Source: Pedobacter namyangjuensis
GTDB taxonomy: Bacteria > Bacteroidota > Bacteroidia > Sphingobacteriales > Sphingobacteriaceae
Direction: 5' to 3'
Length of the DNA stretch: 64,000 bases
Assembly: GCF_003313325.1 (NCBI RefSeq)
Contig: NZ_QMHQ01000002.1
Coordinates: 186,001-250,000 of the forward strand
Position 1 is the stretch's first letter; every line of letters starts with the position of its first letter. The translations under genes and the position numbers were made by a program. Under the pieces are notes generated by a model. The model did no database searches, was not told where the DNA came from, and saw nothing but the letters and a program-made list of their open reading frames with translations. Below are positions 1 through 9,169 of this stretch, one piece after another.

Positions 1-2037
1 AAATTGGTAACGAACTTGTAATTTAACTTCAGTTTTTTTGTTGCCTTTTATCTCGTCCAAACCAGAGCCAACGGTTTCTACACCTTGATAAATGAACATA
101 GCGTATCTTGCCCAAACATCTAAACGTTTTGCTAATTTGTATTTTAGGTTTAAGTAGTTTCTAAATCCCCTTCCGCTGTACATGCCAAAAGAAAAATTAT
201 AAAGTACGTCATCCTCGTAAGCGTATATTCTGCTGTTGTAAGAGGCTGTATTAAAATATGCAACCCTTAAGTTTCCATTAAATTTTGATAGGTTAGGGGT
301 ATAGGAGATATCCTGGTAGATCATATATCCAAACTCTGCTGTAGGTTGGCCTTTTTTAAATTGTGATACTTCAACTCGGTTTTGAAAACCTAAAGACTTA
401 GATAACTTCCAACTTACATCTGCTCTATAAGATTCTTTTTTAACATGATCCAAGTAATTTATTGCCACATCTAAATCTGTGTTTTGTTGTTTAAGTTCAC
501 TTTTATATCTTAAAAATGCCTTAAAGGTTTTGTTTGGGGTGTAGGTTAGTTGGGCTAAATATTCATATCCATTGGAAGGTGCATCAATTCTAAATTTAAG
601 CCAAGGAAATTTGAAATAATCTGCATAAATAGAAAAATTCCAAGCTTTTACCGGCGTGATGTTCAACCCCGCATAAAATCCATTTTCGTTAAACGCTTCA
701 CTGGCTTCTGCTGTAGCCTGATTAAAAAAGTTGTGGTGATTTTTTTGGTAATTGCGATGTAACACAACTGCGGAAACTTTTGAAGATAAACTAATCAATG
801 CGCCGTTTAAAAATCCATAACCACTGTTGAGGCTTTTAGCGGCTTCTCCAAATAGATAGATGTTTTTATAACTGTAGTTATAATTTACACCAACGTTTGT
901 TAACGATAGACCCGTAAAATTATATTTTCTGTAGAGTTGAGTTCCGGTTATAAAAGCCTTATCGAATTTTGTAAGATAGCCTATAGCTCCAATGCTTAAA
1001 TTTTTATGTTGATATTGAACTACACCACCAAAAATTTGTTGGCTAACGCTATTTCTATTCTTAATTTCTGTTGCAGTTCTATGGTAGCCTGTTTCACTTA
1101 AGTTTGCTAACACCGATTCTCTGTTTTCATTCAAATCCAAACTAGCATCTAAGTTTCTAAATGATACGAAAGGAGTAAAGTCTATACGTTTTGTAAGCGA
1201 AACTGTTGTGGCTAAACCTCTTAAAAAAGAATATTCATTAGCAGAGGTGTAAGCTCTCAGGCCGATATCCTTCTTTGCAACAGATGCAACATCTGGCGCT
1301 TTGCCAAAAGAAAATCCAGTCCAAAGTGTTAAACCTTGTCCAAATTGTAGGGAATAGTCGCCGACAACAATTTTCTTAAATCGCCCGGTATTGTAGACTG
1401 CAACGTGTGCGGTTTGAAAATCGAAAAGAAATTGTTTGTCACCTTTAAAAAAATATTCGCCGGCGTCTTTCTCGAATATTAACGAAGCAGAAACGCGATT
1501 ACTGTAGTTGTACTTATAACGAAATAGAAAACGTTCTTGAGATCCTAAATATCTGCTTCCGGGTAACTCTGTAAAGCCTTTCGGCTTTTCTAATAACCTG
1601 GCCATACGTATAACTAAATCGTTGTCTGCCAGTACGCGTAAATTTCTCCAGGTAATTTTATCAACCAAGTCAGTTTGGTTAAGCGTTACAAACGGCAACA
1701 GTCGCTGTACCGTTTCAAGATCAAAATTTGGGATGCTTTGCAATTCTAAAACATCTATCAACTTTCCATTTTTTTCTAAATGCGTAAAAAGGTTGCTAAT
1801 TTGCAATGGCGAAAGAAAAATTAGACTATTTAATTCTTCTGTAGTCGTCTTATTTAGGTTTATCGGTCGCTTCTTGTAGAATAATAATCTGTCTTGTAGC
1901 TCAGATAAATCGAAATCTTCGGGCAGGTTTTCAGCCAAGCTTTCAATTAAGTCTTGCACAAATTTATCATCTTGTGTTTGCGCCTTTGTAGCAAAGCTGA
2001 TAAATAGAAGCAATATGGTTATTAATTTAAAACGCAT
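1..2037 (-). CDS. Helix-hairpin-helix outer-membrane beta-barrel protein (3' end at window edge)
   Basis: The reading frame is open from an ATG at 2037 to the window edge, 679 codons without a stop. Residues 1-20 form a signal peptide ending in KAQ. Residues about 50-115 carry a helix-hairpin-helix-like segment (INLNKTTTEELNSL, then LQSIPNFD), as in ComEA-type proteins. The rest alternates aromatic and polar residues like an outer-membrane barrel. The last visible residues are QVRYQF; a terminal Phe is usual for such barrels, so the stop codon is probably just outside the window. The start overlaps the end of the upstream barrel gene by 11 bases, implying translational coupling. The family is known as a Bacteroidota HhH protein of unknown function; a DNA-related role is not shown here. 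Confidence 0.8.
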   Translation of the reverse strand, partial: MRFKLITILLLFISFATKAQTQDDKFVQDLIESLAENLPEDFDLSELQDRLLFYKKRPINLNKTTTEELNSLIFLSPLQISNLFTHLEKNGKLIDVLELQSIPNFDLETVQRLLPFVTLNQTDLVDKITWRNLRVLADNDLVIRMARLLEKPKGFTELPGSRYLGSQERFLFRYKYNYSNRVSASLIFEKDAGEYFFKGDKQFLFDFQTAHVAVYNTGRFKKIVVGDYSLQFGQGLTLWTGFSFGKAPDVASVAKKDIGLRAYTSANEYSFLRGLATTVSLTKRIDFTPFVSFRNLDASLDLNENRESVLANLSETGYHRTATEIKNRNSVSQQIFGGVVQYQHKNLSIGAIGYLTKFDKAFITGTQLYRKYNFTGLSLTNVGVNYNYSYKNIYLFGEAAKSLNSGYGFLNGALISLSSKVSAVVLHRNYQKNHHNFFNQATAEASEAFNENGFYAGLNITPVKAWNFSIYADYFKFPWLKFRIDAPSNGYEYLAQLTYTPNKTFKAFLRYKSELKQQNTDLDVAINYLDHVKKESYRADVSWKLSKSLGFQNRVEVSQFKKGQPTAEFGYMIYQDISYTPNLSKFNGNLRVAYFNTASYNSRIYAYEDDVLYNFSFGMYSGRGFRNYLNLKYKLAKRLDVWARYAMFIYQGVETVGSGLDEIKGNKKTEVKLQVRYQF

Positions 2038-2833
2038 AGGCCAGCGCAATTTGAGGTGAATAGCCTAAATTCGGATCACTTTCTACGGCGCCGTCAAAAG
2101 TTAAATGCTTGTATCTTATGCCGAAACCAGCATATTGCTTAAAGGATTTTGCTGTTAAGCCACCCCGTAAACTTAAAACCTCGAATATATTATAATCGAT
2201 ACCCAGGCCAACATCAAAAGCTTTATCAAGTTCTTTTTTAATATAGCTTGCAACTAAAATTTTGTTAGATGCGTTATAGCTTGCACCCAACGAAAAGATG
2301 GTTGGTATCTGTGCGGAAAGGTTTTGTGTTTTATATTTCTGCAGAGTTGGATTGGATACGAAAGCGCCGAAAGTTAAGTTGCCGTTATACTTGTACATTA
2401 AACCTACATCCGCAGAAAAACCATTTGTAGAACCGTAATTAGTAATTTTGATCTGATGGTAATTGAGTTTTATTCCGATAGCAAAGTTTTCACTAAAAGC
2501 TTTTGTTAACGCAATCCCTGCATTTATTTCGTTATACTCCGTTATACCGTACCGTTGGATACTTAGTCCGGCAAAATTTCTGTTGAAGGGTATTACAAAA
2601 GCTAAACCTTGATTGCTTATTTCTGTGCTGGTAATTGATTTTCCATAACTGAGCGCTAGGGTAGGTTTATTTAAACCTGTAATGCCGGCAGGATTTCCGT
2701 TAATACTCCAAATATCTTTAACTGCTATTGTGTTATTGCCCATGCCAAGCAAACGGCCACCAGTATTGTTTTGAGCAAAACAACACAAACTAATTATAAA
2801 CATGGAGATTGTTAAAATAAATACTTTGTTCAT
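2027..2833 (-). CDS. PorV/PorQ-like outer-membrane barrel protein
   Basis: A 268-residue protein with a signal peptide (residues about 1-20, ending CCFAQ). The mature N-terminus (GGRLLGMGNNTIAV, then INGNPAGI) is the hallmark of the PorV/PorQ/FadL-like barrel family of Bacteroidota, in which some members serve the type IX secretion system. The remaining sequence is a run of short amphipathic beta strands ending in ALAYAF. It is first in a two-gene unit with the helix-hairpin-helix barrel gene, which overlaps its end by 11 bases. A role in type IX secretion is only inferred; other family members are not secretion components. Confidence 0.75.
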   Translation of the reverse strand: MNKVFILTISMFIISLCCFAQNNTGGRLLGMGNNTIAVKDIWSINGNPAGITGLNKPTLALSYGKSITSTEISNQGLAFVIPFNRNFAGLSIQRYGITEYNEINAGIALTKAFSENFAIGIKLNYHQIKITNYGSTNGFSADVGLMYKYNGNLTFGAFVSNPTLQKYKTQNLSAQIPTIFSLGASYNASNKILVASYIKKELDKAFDVGLGIDYNIFEVLSLRGGLTAKSFKQYAGFGIRYKHLTFDGAVESDPNLGYSPQIALAYAF

Positions 2834-3071
2834 AGGCTAGATAAAACCAATTTAACAAAATATAATCTTATTTATATATATAATTATAAAATATAATTTC
2901 ATTTAAACTAATAATTTAAAATTTAATTTTATAATTTACTTAATTAACTAATCGATAAAAAATTAACCTGTATCTAATTGTAAATAAAACGTTCGTTGTC
3001 AGAAAATCAATTTTTCCGTAATATAAATGGCGTAATTTTTGATAAAAATGTTGCAGTTAAACACATTCATT

Positions 3072-3764
3072 ATGAAAATTAATAGTAGACTATCCGCAAC
3101 ACCTATTTTAAGCCTCTTAACAATTTTAACGTTAACCTTTACATCCTGTAAAAAAGACAATTCTGTAAATGAACCTGTTGTTTACGGAGATGCATCTTTG
3201 AAAGTTGTAAATACAGTTCAGGGGTCGTTAGCTCAGGATTTTTTTCAGAATGATACCAAAATATCTACAACTCCTGTCGCCTATGGCGAAGCTACTGGAT
3301 ATTTAACCATAAAAGCAGGTAATAGTACCATAAGTTACAAAAACACAGGTAGCACAACGGTAAACGCAACAGCCGGGTTAGGGCTTAACACCAATGATAG
3401 TTTTACCGTTTTTTACGTTAGCAATGCTAATGGTTCTGGTGGAATTATAGGTTTTCTAGATGATACTGTTGCTCCGGCTACAGGCAAAGCTAAAGTTAGA
3501 TTTGTAAATATTGGTGCTGCACTAACAAATACAATTAATGTTAATATTACCGGAGGTGCTGCTTTAGCTACAGGTTTACAATACACCCGTAGCAGTGTTT
3601 ATAGTACAATAGATGTTAATACTGGCTTAACTGCTACAGTTTTAGGTTCTACCACGCCGATATCAATTCCTGGTGTTACATTTCAAACTGGTAAAATATA
3701 TACTGTTTGGTTTGATGCGGCAAGTTCAACATCTTTAAATTATCACGTAATACAGCAGAACTAA
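3072..3764 (+). CDS. DUF4397-type lipoprotein
   Basis: A lipoprotein of 230 residues when started at the ATG at 3072. That start gives a clean signal peptide ending in a lipobox (LTFTSC), with the Cys at about residue 26. An upstream in-frame ATG at 3039 would add 11 residues in front of the signal peptide and is less likely. The mature part holds two repeats of the DUF4397 type: each has a VVNT or RFVNIG strand, an asparagine-rich loop and a concluding IYTVW or FTVFY strand. Such proteins are surface or periplasmic with unknown function in Bacteroidota. The gene stands alone and is followed by a strong terminator. Confidence 0.75.
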   Translation: MKINSRLSATPILSLLTILTLTFTSCKKDNSVNEPVVYGDASLKVVNTVQGSLAQDFFQNDTKISTTPVAYGEATGYLTIKAGNSTISYKNTGSTTVNATAGLGLNTNDSFTVFYVSNANGSGGIIGFLDDTVAPATGKAKVRFVNIGAALTNTINVNITGGAALATGLQYTRSSVYSTIDVNTGLTATVLGSTTPISIPGVTFQTGKIYTVWFDAASSTSLNYHVIQQN

Positions 3765-3785
3765 ACTTTTGTTAGTTATTTAAAG

Positions 3786-3818
3786 AAAAGCATCTCCGAA
3801 TAAGAGATGCTTTTTTTT
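3786..3818 (+). terminator. Rho-independent terminator after the DUF4397 lipoprotein gene
   Basis: An 11-bp stem (AAAAGCATCTC with GAGATGCTTTT) around a 7-base loop, followed by a run of T. Confidence 0.85.
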
Positions 3819-3862
3819 ATGGGATAAAGTATCGTAAAATTTCTACTTTTGATTGATAACAG

Positions 3863-4666
3863 ATGGAAAAAACAAAAGAAATTAAGCTAACCTACAGAAC
3901 CGTAAATGTAACGAGATACATTACCCCATTGAGAGAAGGTGGTTCTATGCCCGCAATTGCAGAAGCTGATGATGAGTTTTTGTACGTGCTAAAATTTAAA
4001 GGTGCTGGACAAGGGCACAAGGCTTTAATAGCTGAAATTATTGGAGGAGAAATAGCTAGAGCGTTAGGCTTACGCGTCCCTGAATTGGTATTTGCTAAAT
4101 TAGATGAGGCTTTTGGCCGTACAGAACCCGATGAGGAAATTCAAGATTTGCTGAAAGCTAGTGTTGGTTTAAATTTGGCTTTGCACTATCTCTCTGGCGC
4201 TATCACTTTTGATCCTACCGTAAATAAAATCGATTCGTTATTAGCATCTAAAATTGTTTGGTTAGATTGTTTGTTAACGAATATGGATCGCACTGCGAGA
4301 AATACAAACATGCTTTTTTGGCATAAAGAGTTATGGCTGATTGATCACGGCGCATCGTTATACTTTCACCATTCTTGGCAAAATTGGGAAGAGCAAGCCA
4401 AAAAGCCATTTACATTGGTTAAAGACCATGTGCTATTAGCGCAAGCAGCAGATTTATTAGAGGTAGATAAATCACTTAAAGCTGTATTAACTCCAAATTT
4501 AATAGGCCAAATTTTAGATTTAATACCAGATGAGTGGCTGGATGAAACGATATTTGCTACTAGCGGAGCACAAAGAGAAGCTTATGCGCAATTTTTAAAT
4601 ACTAGAATTGTCAATTCTGAAGTTTTTGTAAATGAAGCACAAAATGCAAGAGAGAAGCTTATTTGA
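3863..4666 (+). CDS. HipA-like kinase domain protein
   Basis: A 267-residue protein related to the kinase fold of HipA. It keeps a VLKFKG strand (candidate ATP-binding lysine), the segment WLDCLLTNMDRTARNTNML (catalytic-loop-like Asp and Asn at about 140-150) and WLIDHGASLYF (metal-binding Asp). It lacks the long N-terminal HipA domain, and no HipB-like repressor is adjacent. Its 3' end overlaps the next gene by about 35 bases. This HipA-like plus DUF3037 arrangement recurs in many bacteria, and the two products presumably act together. Substrate and role are unknown; growth control or stress response is inference from HipA only. Confidence 0.75.
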   Translation: MEKTKEIKLTYRTVNVTRYITPLREGGSMPAIAEADDEFLYVLKFKGAGQGHKALIAEIIGGEIARALGLRVPELVFAKLDEAFGRTEPDEEIQDLLKASVGLNLALHYLSGAITFDPTVNKIDSLLASKIVWLDCLLTNMDRTARNTNMLFWHKELWLIDHGASLYFHHSWQNWEEQAKKPFTLVKDHVLLAQAADLLEVDKSLKAVLTPNLIGQILDLIPDEWLDETIFATSGAQREAYAQFLNTRIVNSEVFVNEAQNAREKLI

Positions 4667-5024
4667 GTATGCGGTAATTCGAGTTGTGCCAAGGGTAGAA
4701 CGAGAAGAGTTTATTAATGTTGGGGTTATTCTATACTGTGCAAAACAAAAATTTTTAAAATGTTTGTTTGAAATTGATGAGCAAAAATTTAGCTGTTTTA
4801 AATGTGGACTTGACCAGGAAACTGTTTTGGAGAATTTAAAAGCTATACAGCATATTTGTATTGGTATAAATGCCGGGCCGATAGGAGAGTTGGATCTTGC
4901 ATCGAGATTTAGATGGCTAACAGCGACTAGAAGTACGGTAGTACAAAGTTCTAAAGTTCATCCTGGCTTTTGTATAGATGCAGACGAAACTTTAAACAAG
5001 TTGTTTGAACAACTAGTGCGGTAA
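4632..5024 (+). CDS. DUF3037 domain protein
   Basis: A 130-residue protein matching the DUF3037 pattern: an N-terminal YAVIRVVPRVEREEFINVGV segment, then CAKQKFLKCLFE, and a C-terminal RFRWLTATRSTVVQ segment. It starts inside the end of the HipA-like kinase gene; an internal ATG at 4644 (MQERSLFEY) is an equally good start. The function is unknown. Its consistent partnership with a HipA-like kinase suggests it is a regulator or substrate of that kinase (inference). The unit ends at a long hairpin shared with the converging gene. Confidence 0.75.
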   Translation: MKHKMQERSLFEYAVIRVVPRVEREEFINVGVILYCAKQKFLKCLFEIDEQKFSCFKCGLDQETVLENLKAIQHICIGINAGPIGELDLASRFRWLTATRSTVVQSSKVHPGFCIDADETLNKLFEQLVR

Positions 5025-5045
5025 TTTTAGAGGTAAAAATATTTG

Positions 5046-5096
5046 AAGGCGAAAAACATATTTTGTTAATCCAAAATATGTTTTTCGCCTTTTTTT
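5046..5096. terminator. Bidirectional terminator overlapping the end of the MBL-fold gene
   Basis: A perfect 20-bp stem (left arm 5046-5065, right arm 5072-5091) with a 6-base loop and a T tract on the plus side. The right arm lies inside the coding end of the converging minus-strand MBL gene, so the hairpin encodes that protein's last residues (GEKHILD) as well as terminating both transcripts. Confidence 0.85.
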
Positions 5097-6457
5097 GGAA
5101 TGCTAACGCTATAACCCTCTACACTCAGTGAAGTAGCTAAAGCATTCATGCTTTTATCTTCTCCGTGCACTAAAAATACTTTTTTAATTTTAGCAGGATC
5201 TTGACTTTTCACATTAGCTACCAAATCATTATGATCGCCGTGACCACTGAGCAAATCTGTTTTTTTAATAGATGCATAAACCATTAAATCTCTATTGCGC
5301 AATCTTACGATAGGATCACCACGCAATAATCTGTCTCCCAAAGTGCCTTTTGCGCAAAATCCTATAAATAGTATGGTGCAATAGTAGTTTTGAATATTGT
5401 AATATAGATGATCTTGAATCCTGCCACCTTCCAACATCCCTGCAGATGAAATAACGATGCAGGGTTCCAGATAATTCATAACAGATTGGCTTTCTTTTCT
5501 ATCTTGAACATAAGCTAAATTATCAAACTCAAATTCATCACCTTTGGTTTGATAGAAATCTTTTGCTTCTTCACTTACCAAATTATGATGCCTACGATAA
5601 ACTTCAGTTGCATGATTAGCCAAGGGGCTATCTACAAAAATTTGTACAGGAGGTAGCAAACCTTTGCTAAATATTTGATTTAAAGTGAAAACCAACGATT
5701 GCGTCCGGCCAATACTAAAGGCGGGGATAATCAGTCTACCAGGGCTTTTAACGCAAGTTTCACTTATTGCATCTACTAATGTTTCTTCAAGTGTTTTATC
5801 ATGCGTATGATTTCTGCCACCGTAAGTAGATTCAGATACCAGATAATCTAATTGAGGTAAAGTTTCTGGATCTTTTAAAACCGGATAATTTTTTCTGCCA
5901 ATATCTCCCGTAAAACCTATTTTTTTAGAAATCCCGTTTTCTGTAATTTCTAAAACTACCGCAGCTGCTCCTAATAAATGGCCAGCTGGAACGAAAGTTA
6001 AAGAAATACTACCATTAATTTTGAACGGTTTGTTGAATGCTATGGTTACAAAACGATCAACAGTTTCCATTACATGCTTTTGTAAATATAATGGAGCCGG
6101 GCCCGAACGTCCTTTGCCACGTTTAGGCTTTCGGCTTTGCTTTCCTAAAAATATATTTACAGAGTCTAGTAAAAGTAATTCGCTTAAATCTGCAGTAGGG
6201 GCAGTACAAAGAATTTGCCCCTCAAAACCCATTCTAACTAAAGTTGGTAAATTGCCAGAATGATCTATATGCGCATGTGTTAAAATTACAACGTCAATAT
6301 CAGACGGATCGAATGGGAAATATTGATTTTCTTCCTGATAAGTTCCCTTTTCGTAGTCAAGTCCGCAATCTATTAATATATTATAGTTACTGGTTTGCAA
6401 TAAATGCATACTCCCAGTAACTTGTTGCGCTGCGCCCCAAACGGTTAGTTCCATCAA
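5066..6457 (-). CDS. Beta-CASP metallo-beta-lactamase-fold nuclease (CPSF/YSH1-like)
   Basis: A 463-residue protein with the zinc-site motif THAHIDHSG (about 60-68), further ligands in the regions of AGHLLG and GFTGDIG, and the beta-CASP motifs: an acidic SESTYGG segment, a GRTQSLVFTL helix, SSAGMLEGG, and a terminal LSGHGDHNDL plus VHGE. This layout is that of archaeal/bacterial CPSF-like RNA-processing exonucleases/endonucleases rather than RNase J, which is longer. It should act in the cytoplasm on RNA. A start one codon later (second Met) is also possible. Its 3' end lies within the bidirectional terminator. Confidence 0.85.
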   Translation of the reverse strand: MMELTVWGAAQQVTGSMHLLQTSNYNILIDCGLDYEKGTYQEENQYFPFDPSDIDVVILTHAHIDHSGNLPTLVRMGFEGQILCTAPTADLSELLLLDSVNIFLGKQSRKPKRGKGRSGPAPLYLQKHVMETVDRFVTIAFNKPFKINGSISLTFVPAGHLLGAAAVVLEITENGISKKIGFTGDIGRKNYPVLKDPETLPQLDYLVSESTYGGRNHTHDKTLEETLVDAISETCVKSPGRLIIPAFSIGRTQSLVFTLNQIFSKGLLPPVQIFVDSPLANHATEVYRRHHNLVSEEAKDFYQTKGDEFEFDNLAYVQDRKESQSVMNYLEPCIVISSAGMLEGGRIQDHLYYNIQNYYCTILFIGFCAKGTLGDRLLRGDPIVRLRNRDLMVYASIKKTDLLSGHGDHNDLVANVKSQDPAKIKKVFLVHGEDKSMNALATSLSVEGYSVSIPKKGEKHILD

Positions 6458-6494
6458 ATTCTATTATCTTATTAGCGCAAGATATAATTTTAAA

Positions 6495-6680
6495 TTATTT
6501 GTTTTCCGGCTTAGTGTCTACTATTTCACCAAACTCGTTTACGTAGGCCATCATGTTTTCCAAATCGCCACCTGTAGAGTTTTCCCTACGCTCTTGCTTA
6601 CGTTCTTGTTTTTCTTGTTTTTTCTTTTGTTTATTTTTTTCAAGTTGCTTTTTCATAAAAGTTGCCTGAGACTTTGCCAT
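6495..6680 (-). CDS. Small highly charged conserved protein (Lys/Glu-rich)
   Basis: A 61-residue protein started at the ATG at 6680 (MAKSQATFMKKQLEKNK). It has a long stretch of K, E, Q and R, then GGDLENMMAYVNEFGEIVD. This resembles the N-terminal extension found in front of cold-shock domains in some Bacteroidota, but here no cold-shock domain follows. An in-frame ATG at 6767 would add 29 residues of unrelated composition and is not preferred. It is probably a nucleic-acid-binding or ribosome-associated small protein (inference). It is located downstream of nothing obvious and precedes the beta-CASP gene by 37 bases. Confidence 0.65.
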   Translation of the reverse strand: MAKSQATFMKKQLEKNKQKKKQEKQERKQERRENSTGGDLENMMAYVNEFGEIVDTKPENK

Positions 6681-7034
6681 AATATTATAGTTATAATTAA
6701 AAAATACTATTCTCCAACTTACCGTATTTTGGAAGCCGAACTGACTAATTAAAAGACTAAAATTCATTCTATGTAGGCAACGGACACCTTTTTTGAATTA
6801 GAATGCGATAATTTCAAATTATCCTTGAAGTGGTAATTAGGAGAAAAGTTTACTGATTTTCCGTTTAATGCAAATTTAATAAAAATTACCCGAAAAACTA
6901 AATGTTGATTCTGTTTGTTGTGTAATAAAGTCGATTTTGGTAAATGAAATTGGCAATTAAAAATAATGGTAAATTAATTTTTGGCATTATTTTTTCAAGG
7001 ATGTTAATTATTAGTTATTAAAAATCTAACCCAA
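6681..7034. other. Intergenic region between divergent genes
   Basis: AT-rich, about 350 bases, presumably holding the promoters of the two divergent genes. I see no RNA gene or repeat. A leftward in-frame extension of the small charged protein covers part of it but has no supporting features. Confidence 0.4.
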
Positions 7035-7511
7035 ATGAAAAAGATATTCGCAATAGTTACATTGGCTACAGTATTAGCTTCATGTGGCAACAGAGAAAAA
7101 GAAGATGCATTAGCAAAGCAACAAGCTATTGTAGCTGTTAAAGATAGTTTGAAACTTGATAGCTTTAGAAGAGCAGAAGTAGAAAACGAAAAACGTAAAG
7201 TTGAAGAAAGACACCAAGCAGAACTTGCTGCAGCCAGAAGAAGTGCAAATGCTAGTTACTCTGGTGGCGGTACAAGAACAACTTCATCTGCAGGTACAAC
7301 TACTACAACCACAACAACCAAGAAAAAAGGTTGGAGTGATGCCGCAAAAGGTACCGCAATTGGTGCTGGTGTTGGTGCCTTAGGTGGCGTATTAATTGAT
7401 AAAAAAGATGGTAGAGGTGCTATCATTGGCGGTCTAGCTGGTGCAGGTGCAGGTTATGCTATTGGTAGAGCAGAAGATAGAAAAAGCGGTAGAGTTCAGA
7501 AGAAAAATTAA
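7035..7511 (+). CDS. Glycine-zipper lipoprotein
   Basis: A 158-residue lipoprotein: signal peptide with lipobox ATVLASC (Cys at about 17), then a charged coiled-coil-like segment (about 20-70), a Ser/Thr-rich linker with eight consecutive threonines (about 75-97), and a C-terminal glycine zipper (TAIGAGVGALGGVLID, then GAIIGGLAGAGAGYAIG). Glycine-zipper proteins of this type (YMGG/SlyB-like) insert in the outer membrane. It is a single gene with its own terminator. Function is unknown; envelope stability is an inference from the family. Confidence 0.8.
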   Translation: MKKIFAIVTLATVLASCGNREKEDALAKQQAIVAVKDSLKLDSFRRAEVENEKRKVEERHQAELAAARRSANASYSGGGTRTTSSAGTTTTTTTTKKKGWSDAAKGTAIGAGVGALGGVLIDKKDGRGAIIGGLAGAGAGYAIGRAEDRKSGRVQKKN

Positions 7512-7530
7512 TCTAATACCAATTATATTA

Positions 7531-7566
7531 AAAGCGTCCAAGTTTAATTACTTGGGCGCTTTTTTA
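7531..7566 (+). terminator. Terminator after the glycine-zipper lipoprotein gene
   Basis: A stem of about 12 bp (AAAGCGTCCAAG with CTTGGGCGCTTT, one G-T pair), an 8-base loop and a T run. Confidence 0.85.
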
Positions 7567-7648
7567 TTTCTGTCTTTTCAAAATCATTTATCTTAATTAA
7601 TTGTAACAAAATTTAATTGTTTTTATCATTGTATGAAAAACAGAAACC

Positions 7649-8746
7649 TTGAAACTTTATATTACATTAGCCGTAGTTGTTGTGCTGGTTATAGCAACTA
7701 TCTGGATTTTAAATCTGCCAGTATTTGGAAAACATCCAGGTGGAAAACGATTAGAACGCCTTAAAAAATTACCAAACTATAAAAATGGACAAATAGAAAA
7801 TTTATCGCCTACACCCAATTTGCCAGATAATATAACGTATTTAGACATTATTGGTAAAATGATAAAGGGCAATGATAAAGCATCTCCTACAAAACCAATT
7901 CCTCACGGGATGCCAGATTTTACTAAAAGCGAGGAATTGAAAATCACTTGGTTTGGCCATTCTTCGTATTTATTACAAGTGGATGGGGTAAACATTTTGG
8001 TTGATCCAGTATTCAGTGAGAGAACATCGCCTTTTCAGTGGTTAGGTTCTAAGCAATTTTTAGGAACCAATTTTATTAAAGCAGAAGAATTGCCAGATTT
8101 GGATGTAGTAATTATAACTCATGATCATTACGATCACTTAGATTACAATACGATTCTCAAATTGAAAAACAAAACCAAAGAATTTGTAACCTCTTTGGGC
8201 GTGGGTGAACATTTGGAAACTTGGGGAATAGAAGCCAACAAGATTACTGAGCTAATTTGGGATCAAAATATGACAACAAAAAATGGTACAGGCATAACTG
8301 CCACCCCGGCAAGGCATTTTTCTGGTCGTGGTTTTACCAGAAACAAATCTTTGTGGTCGTCTTTTGTACTTAAGACTAAAAACAACAGTATTTATGTTGG
8401 TGGAGATTCTGGTTATGACACGCATTTCAAAAAAATAGGCGAAGCTTACGGACCTTTTGATGTTGCAATTTTGGAGTGCGGACAGTACAATTTGATGTGG
8501 CCACTAATACACATGATGCCAGAACAAGTTGCACAAGCTAGTATAGATTTAAAAGCTAAAAAATTGCTTCCCGTACATTGGGCAAAATTTAAATTAGCAT
8601 TACACGATTGGGACGAGCCAATTAAGAGGCTGGTAGAAAGTACAGAAAAACAAAATATAAACATATTGACCCCAATCCCTGGTCAAACGTTTAAATTGGA
8701 TGATGGAACAACTGCAAAAAAATGGTGGTTAGAAATAGCAGATTAA
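7649..8746 (+). CDS. Membrane-anchored MBL-fold hydrolase (UlaG/NAPE-PLD-like)
   Basis: A 365-residue protein. Residues 1-25 form a signal anchor. The metal site is seen as WFGHSSYLLQ, then ITHDHYDHLDY (HxHxDH at about 155-160), ATPARHFSGRG, GGDSGYD and a late LPVHWAKF. This order is typical of the NAPE-PLD/UlaG-like branch (beta_lactamase_B_2), whose members hydrolyse phosphodiesters or lactones. The frame opens with TTG at 7649; no ATG in frame lies nearby that would keep the signal anchor. It is followed after 48 bases by two genes and miaA, with which it may be co-transcribed. Confidence 0.8.
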   Translation: MKLYITLAVVVVLVIATIWILNLPVFGKHPGGKRLERLKKLPNYKNGQIENLSPTPNLPDNITYLDIIGKMIKGNDKASPTKPIPHGMPDFTKSEELKITWFGHSSYLLQVDGVNILVDPVFSERTSPFQWLGSKQFLGTNFIKAEELPDLDVVIITHDHYDHLDYNTILKLKNKTKEFVTSLGVGEHLETWGIEANKITELIWDQNMTTKNGTGITATPARHFSGRGFTRNKSLWSSFVLKTKNNSIYVGGDSGYDTHFKKIGEAYGPFDVAILECGQYNLMWPLIHMMPEQVAQASIDLKAKKLLPVHWAKFKLALHDWDEPIKRLVESTEKQNINILTPIPGQTFKLDDGTTAKKWWLEIAD

Positions 8747-8794
8747 AAGAACAAACGTTTATATAATGTTGTTATTAGCATAAATACTAAACTT

Positions 8795-9169
8795 ATGAAA
8801 ACAGATTTTGTAGAAATTTTTCAAACTATTAGAGCAGAAATACAACCCTACGCTGTACAAGGATTAAATGCTACTGTAAATTCAGAAACTTCTTATCAAC
8901 TATTTACCGCAAAGGCCATAGCAACAGAAGGTGATGTTAAAAATGAGATTTTTTTTGCGGGAGTAGAAATTAAAAAAGATCACGTTAGTTTGAAATTTAT
9001 GGAAACTAAAAATGGTGATCAAACTTCAGTATTTCATCCAGAATTGTTAAAATTGTTGAACGATAAATCATCCCTTAAAATTACAGAGCTAGATGATTTG
9101 TTATTAGAGAAAATTTCAGTGGCTCTGGCTACAACATTTACACATTTTAAGCATAACGAGTGGGTATAA
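8795..9169 (+). CDS. Conserved hypothetical protein, 124 residues
   Basis: I do not recognise a named domain. The protein is soluble and acidic, with mixed alpha/beta composition (FFAGVEIKKDHVSLKFME in the middle), which recalls DUF1801-like small cytosolic proteins, but this is only an impression. Its stop overlaps the start of the next gene by 10 bases, which in turn overlaps miaA, so the three form one operon. That suggests it is a housekeeping accessory rather than cargo. Confidence 0.55.
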   Translation: MKTDFVEIFQTIRAEIQPYAVQGLNATVNSETSYQLFTAKAIATEGDVKNEIFFAGVEIKKDHVSLKFMETKNGDQTSVFHPELLKLLNDKSSLKITELDDLLLEKISVALATTFTHFKHNEWV

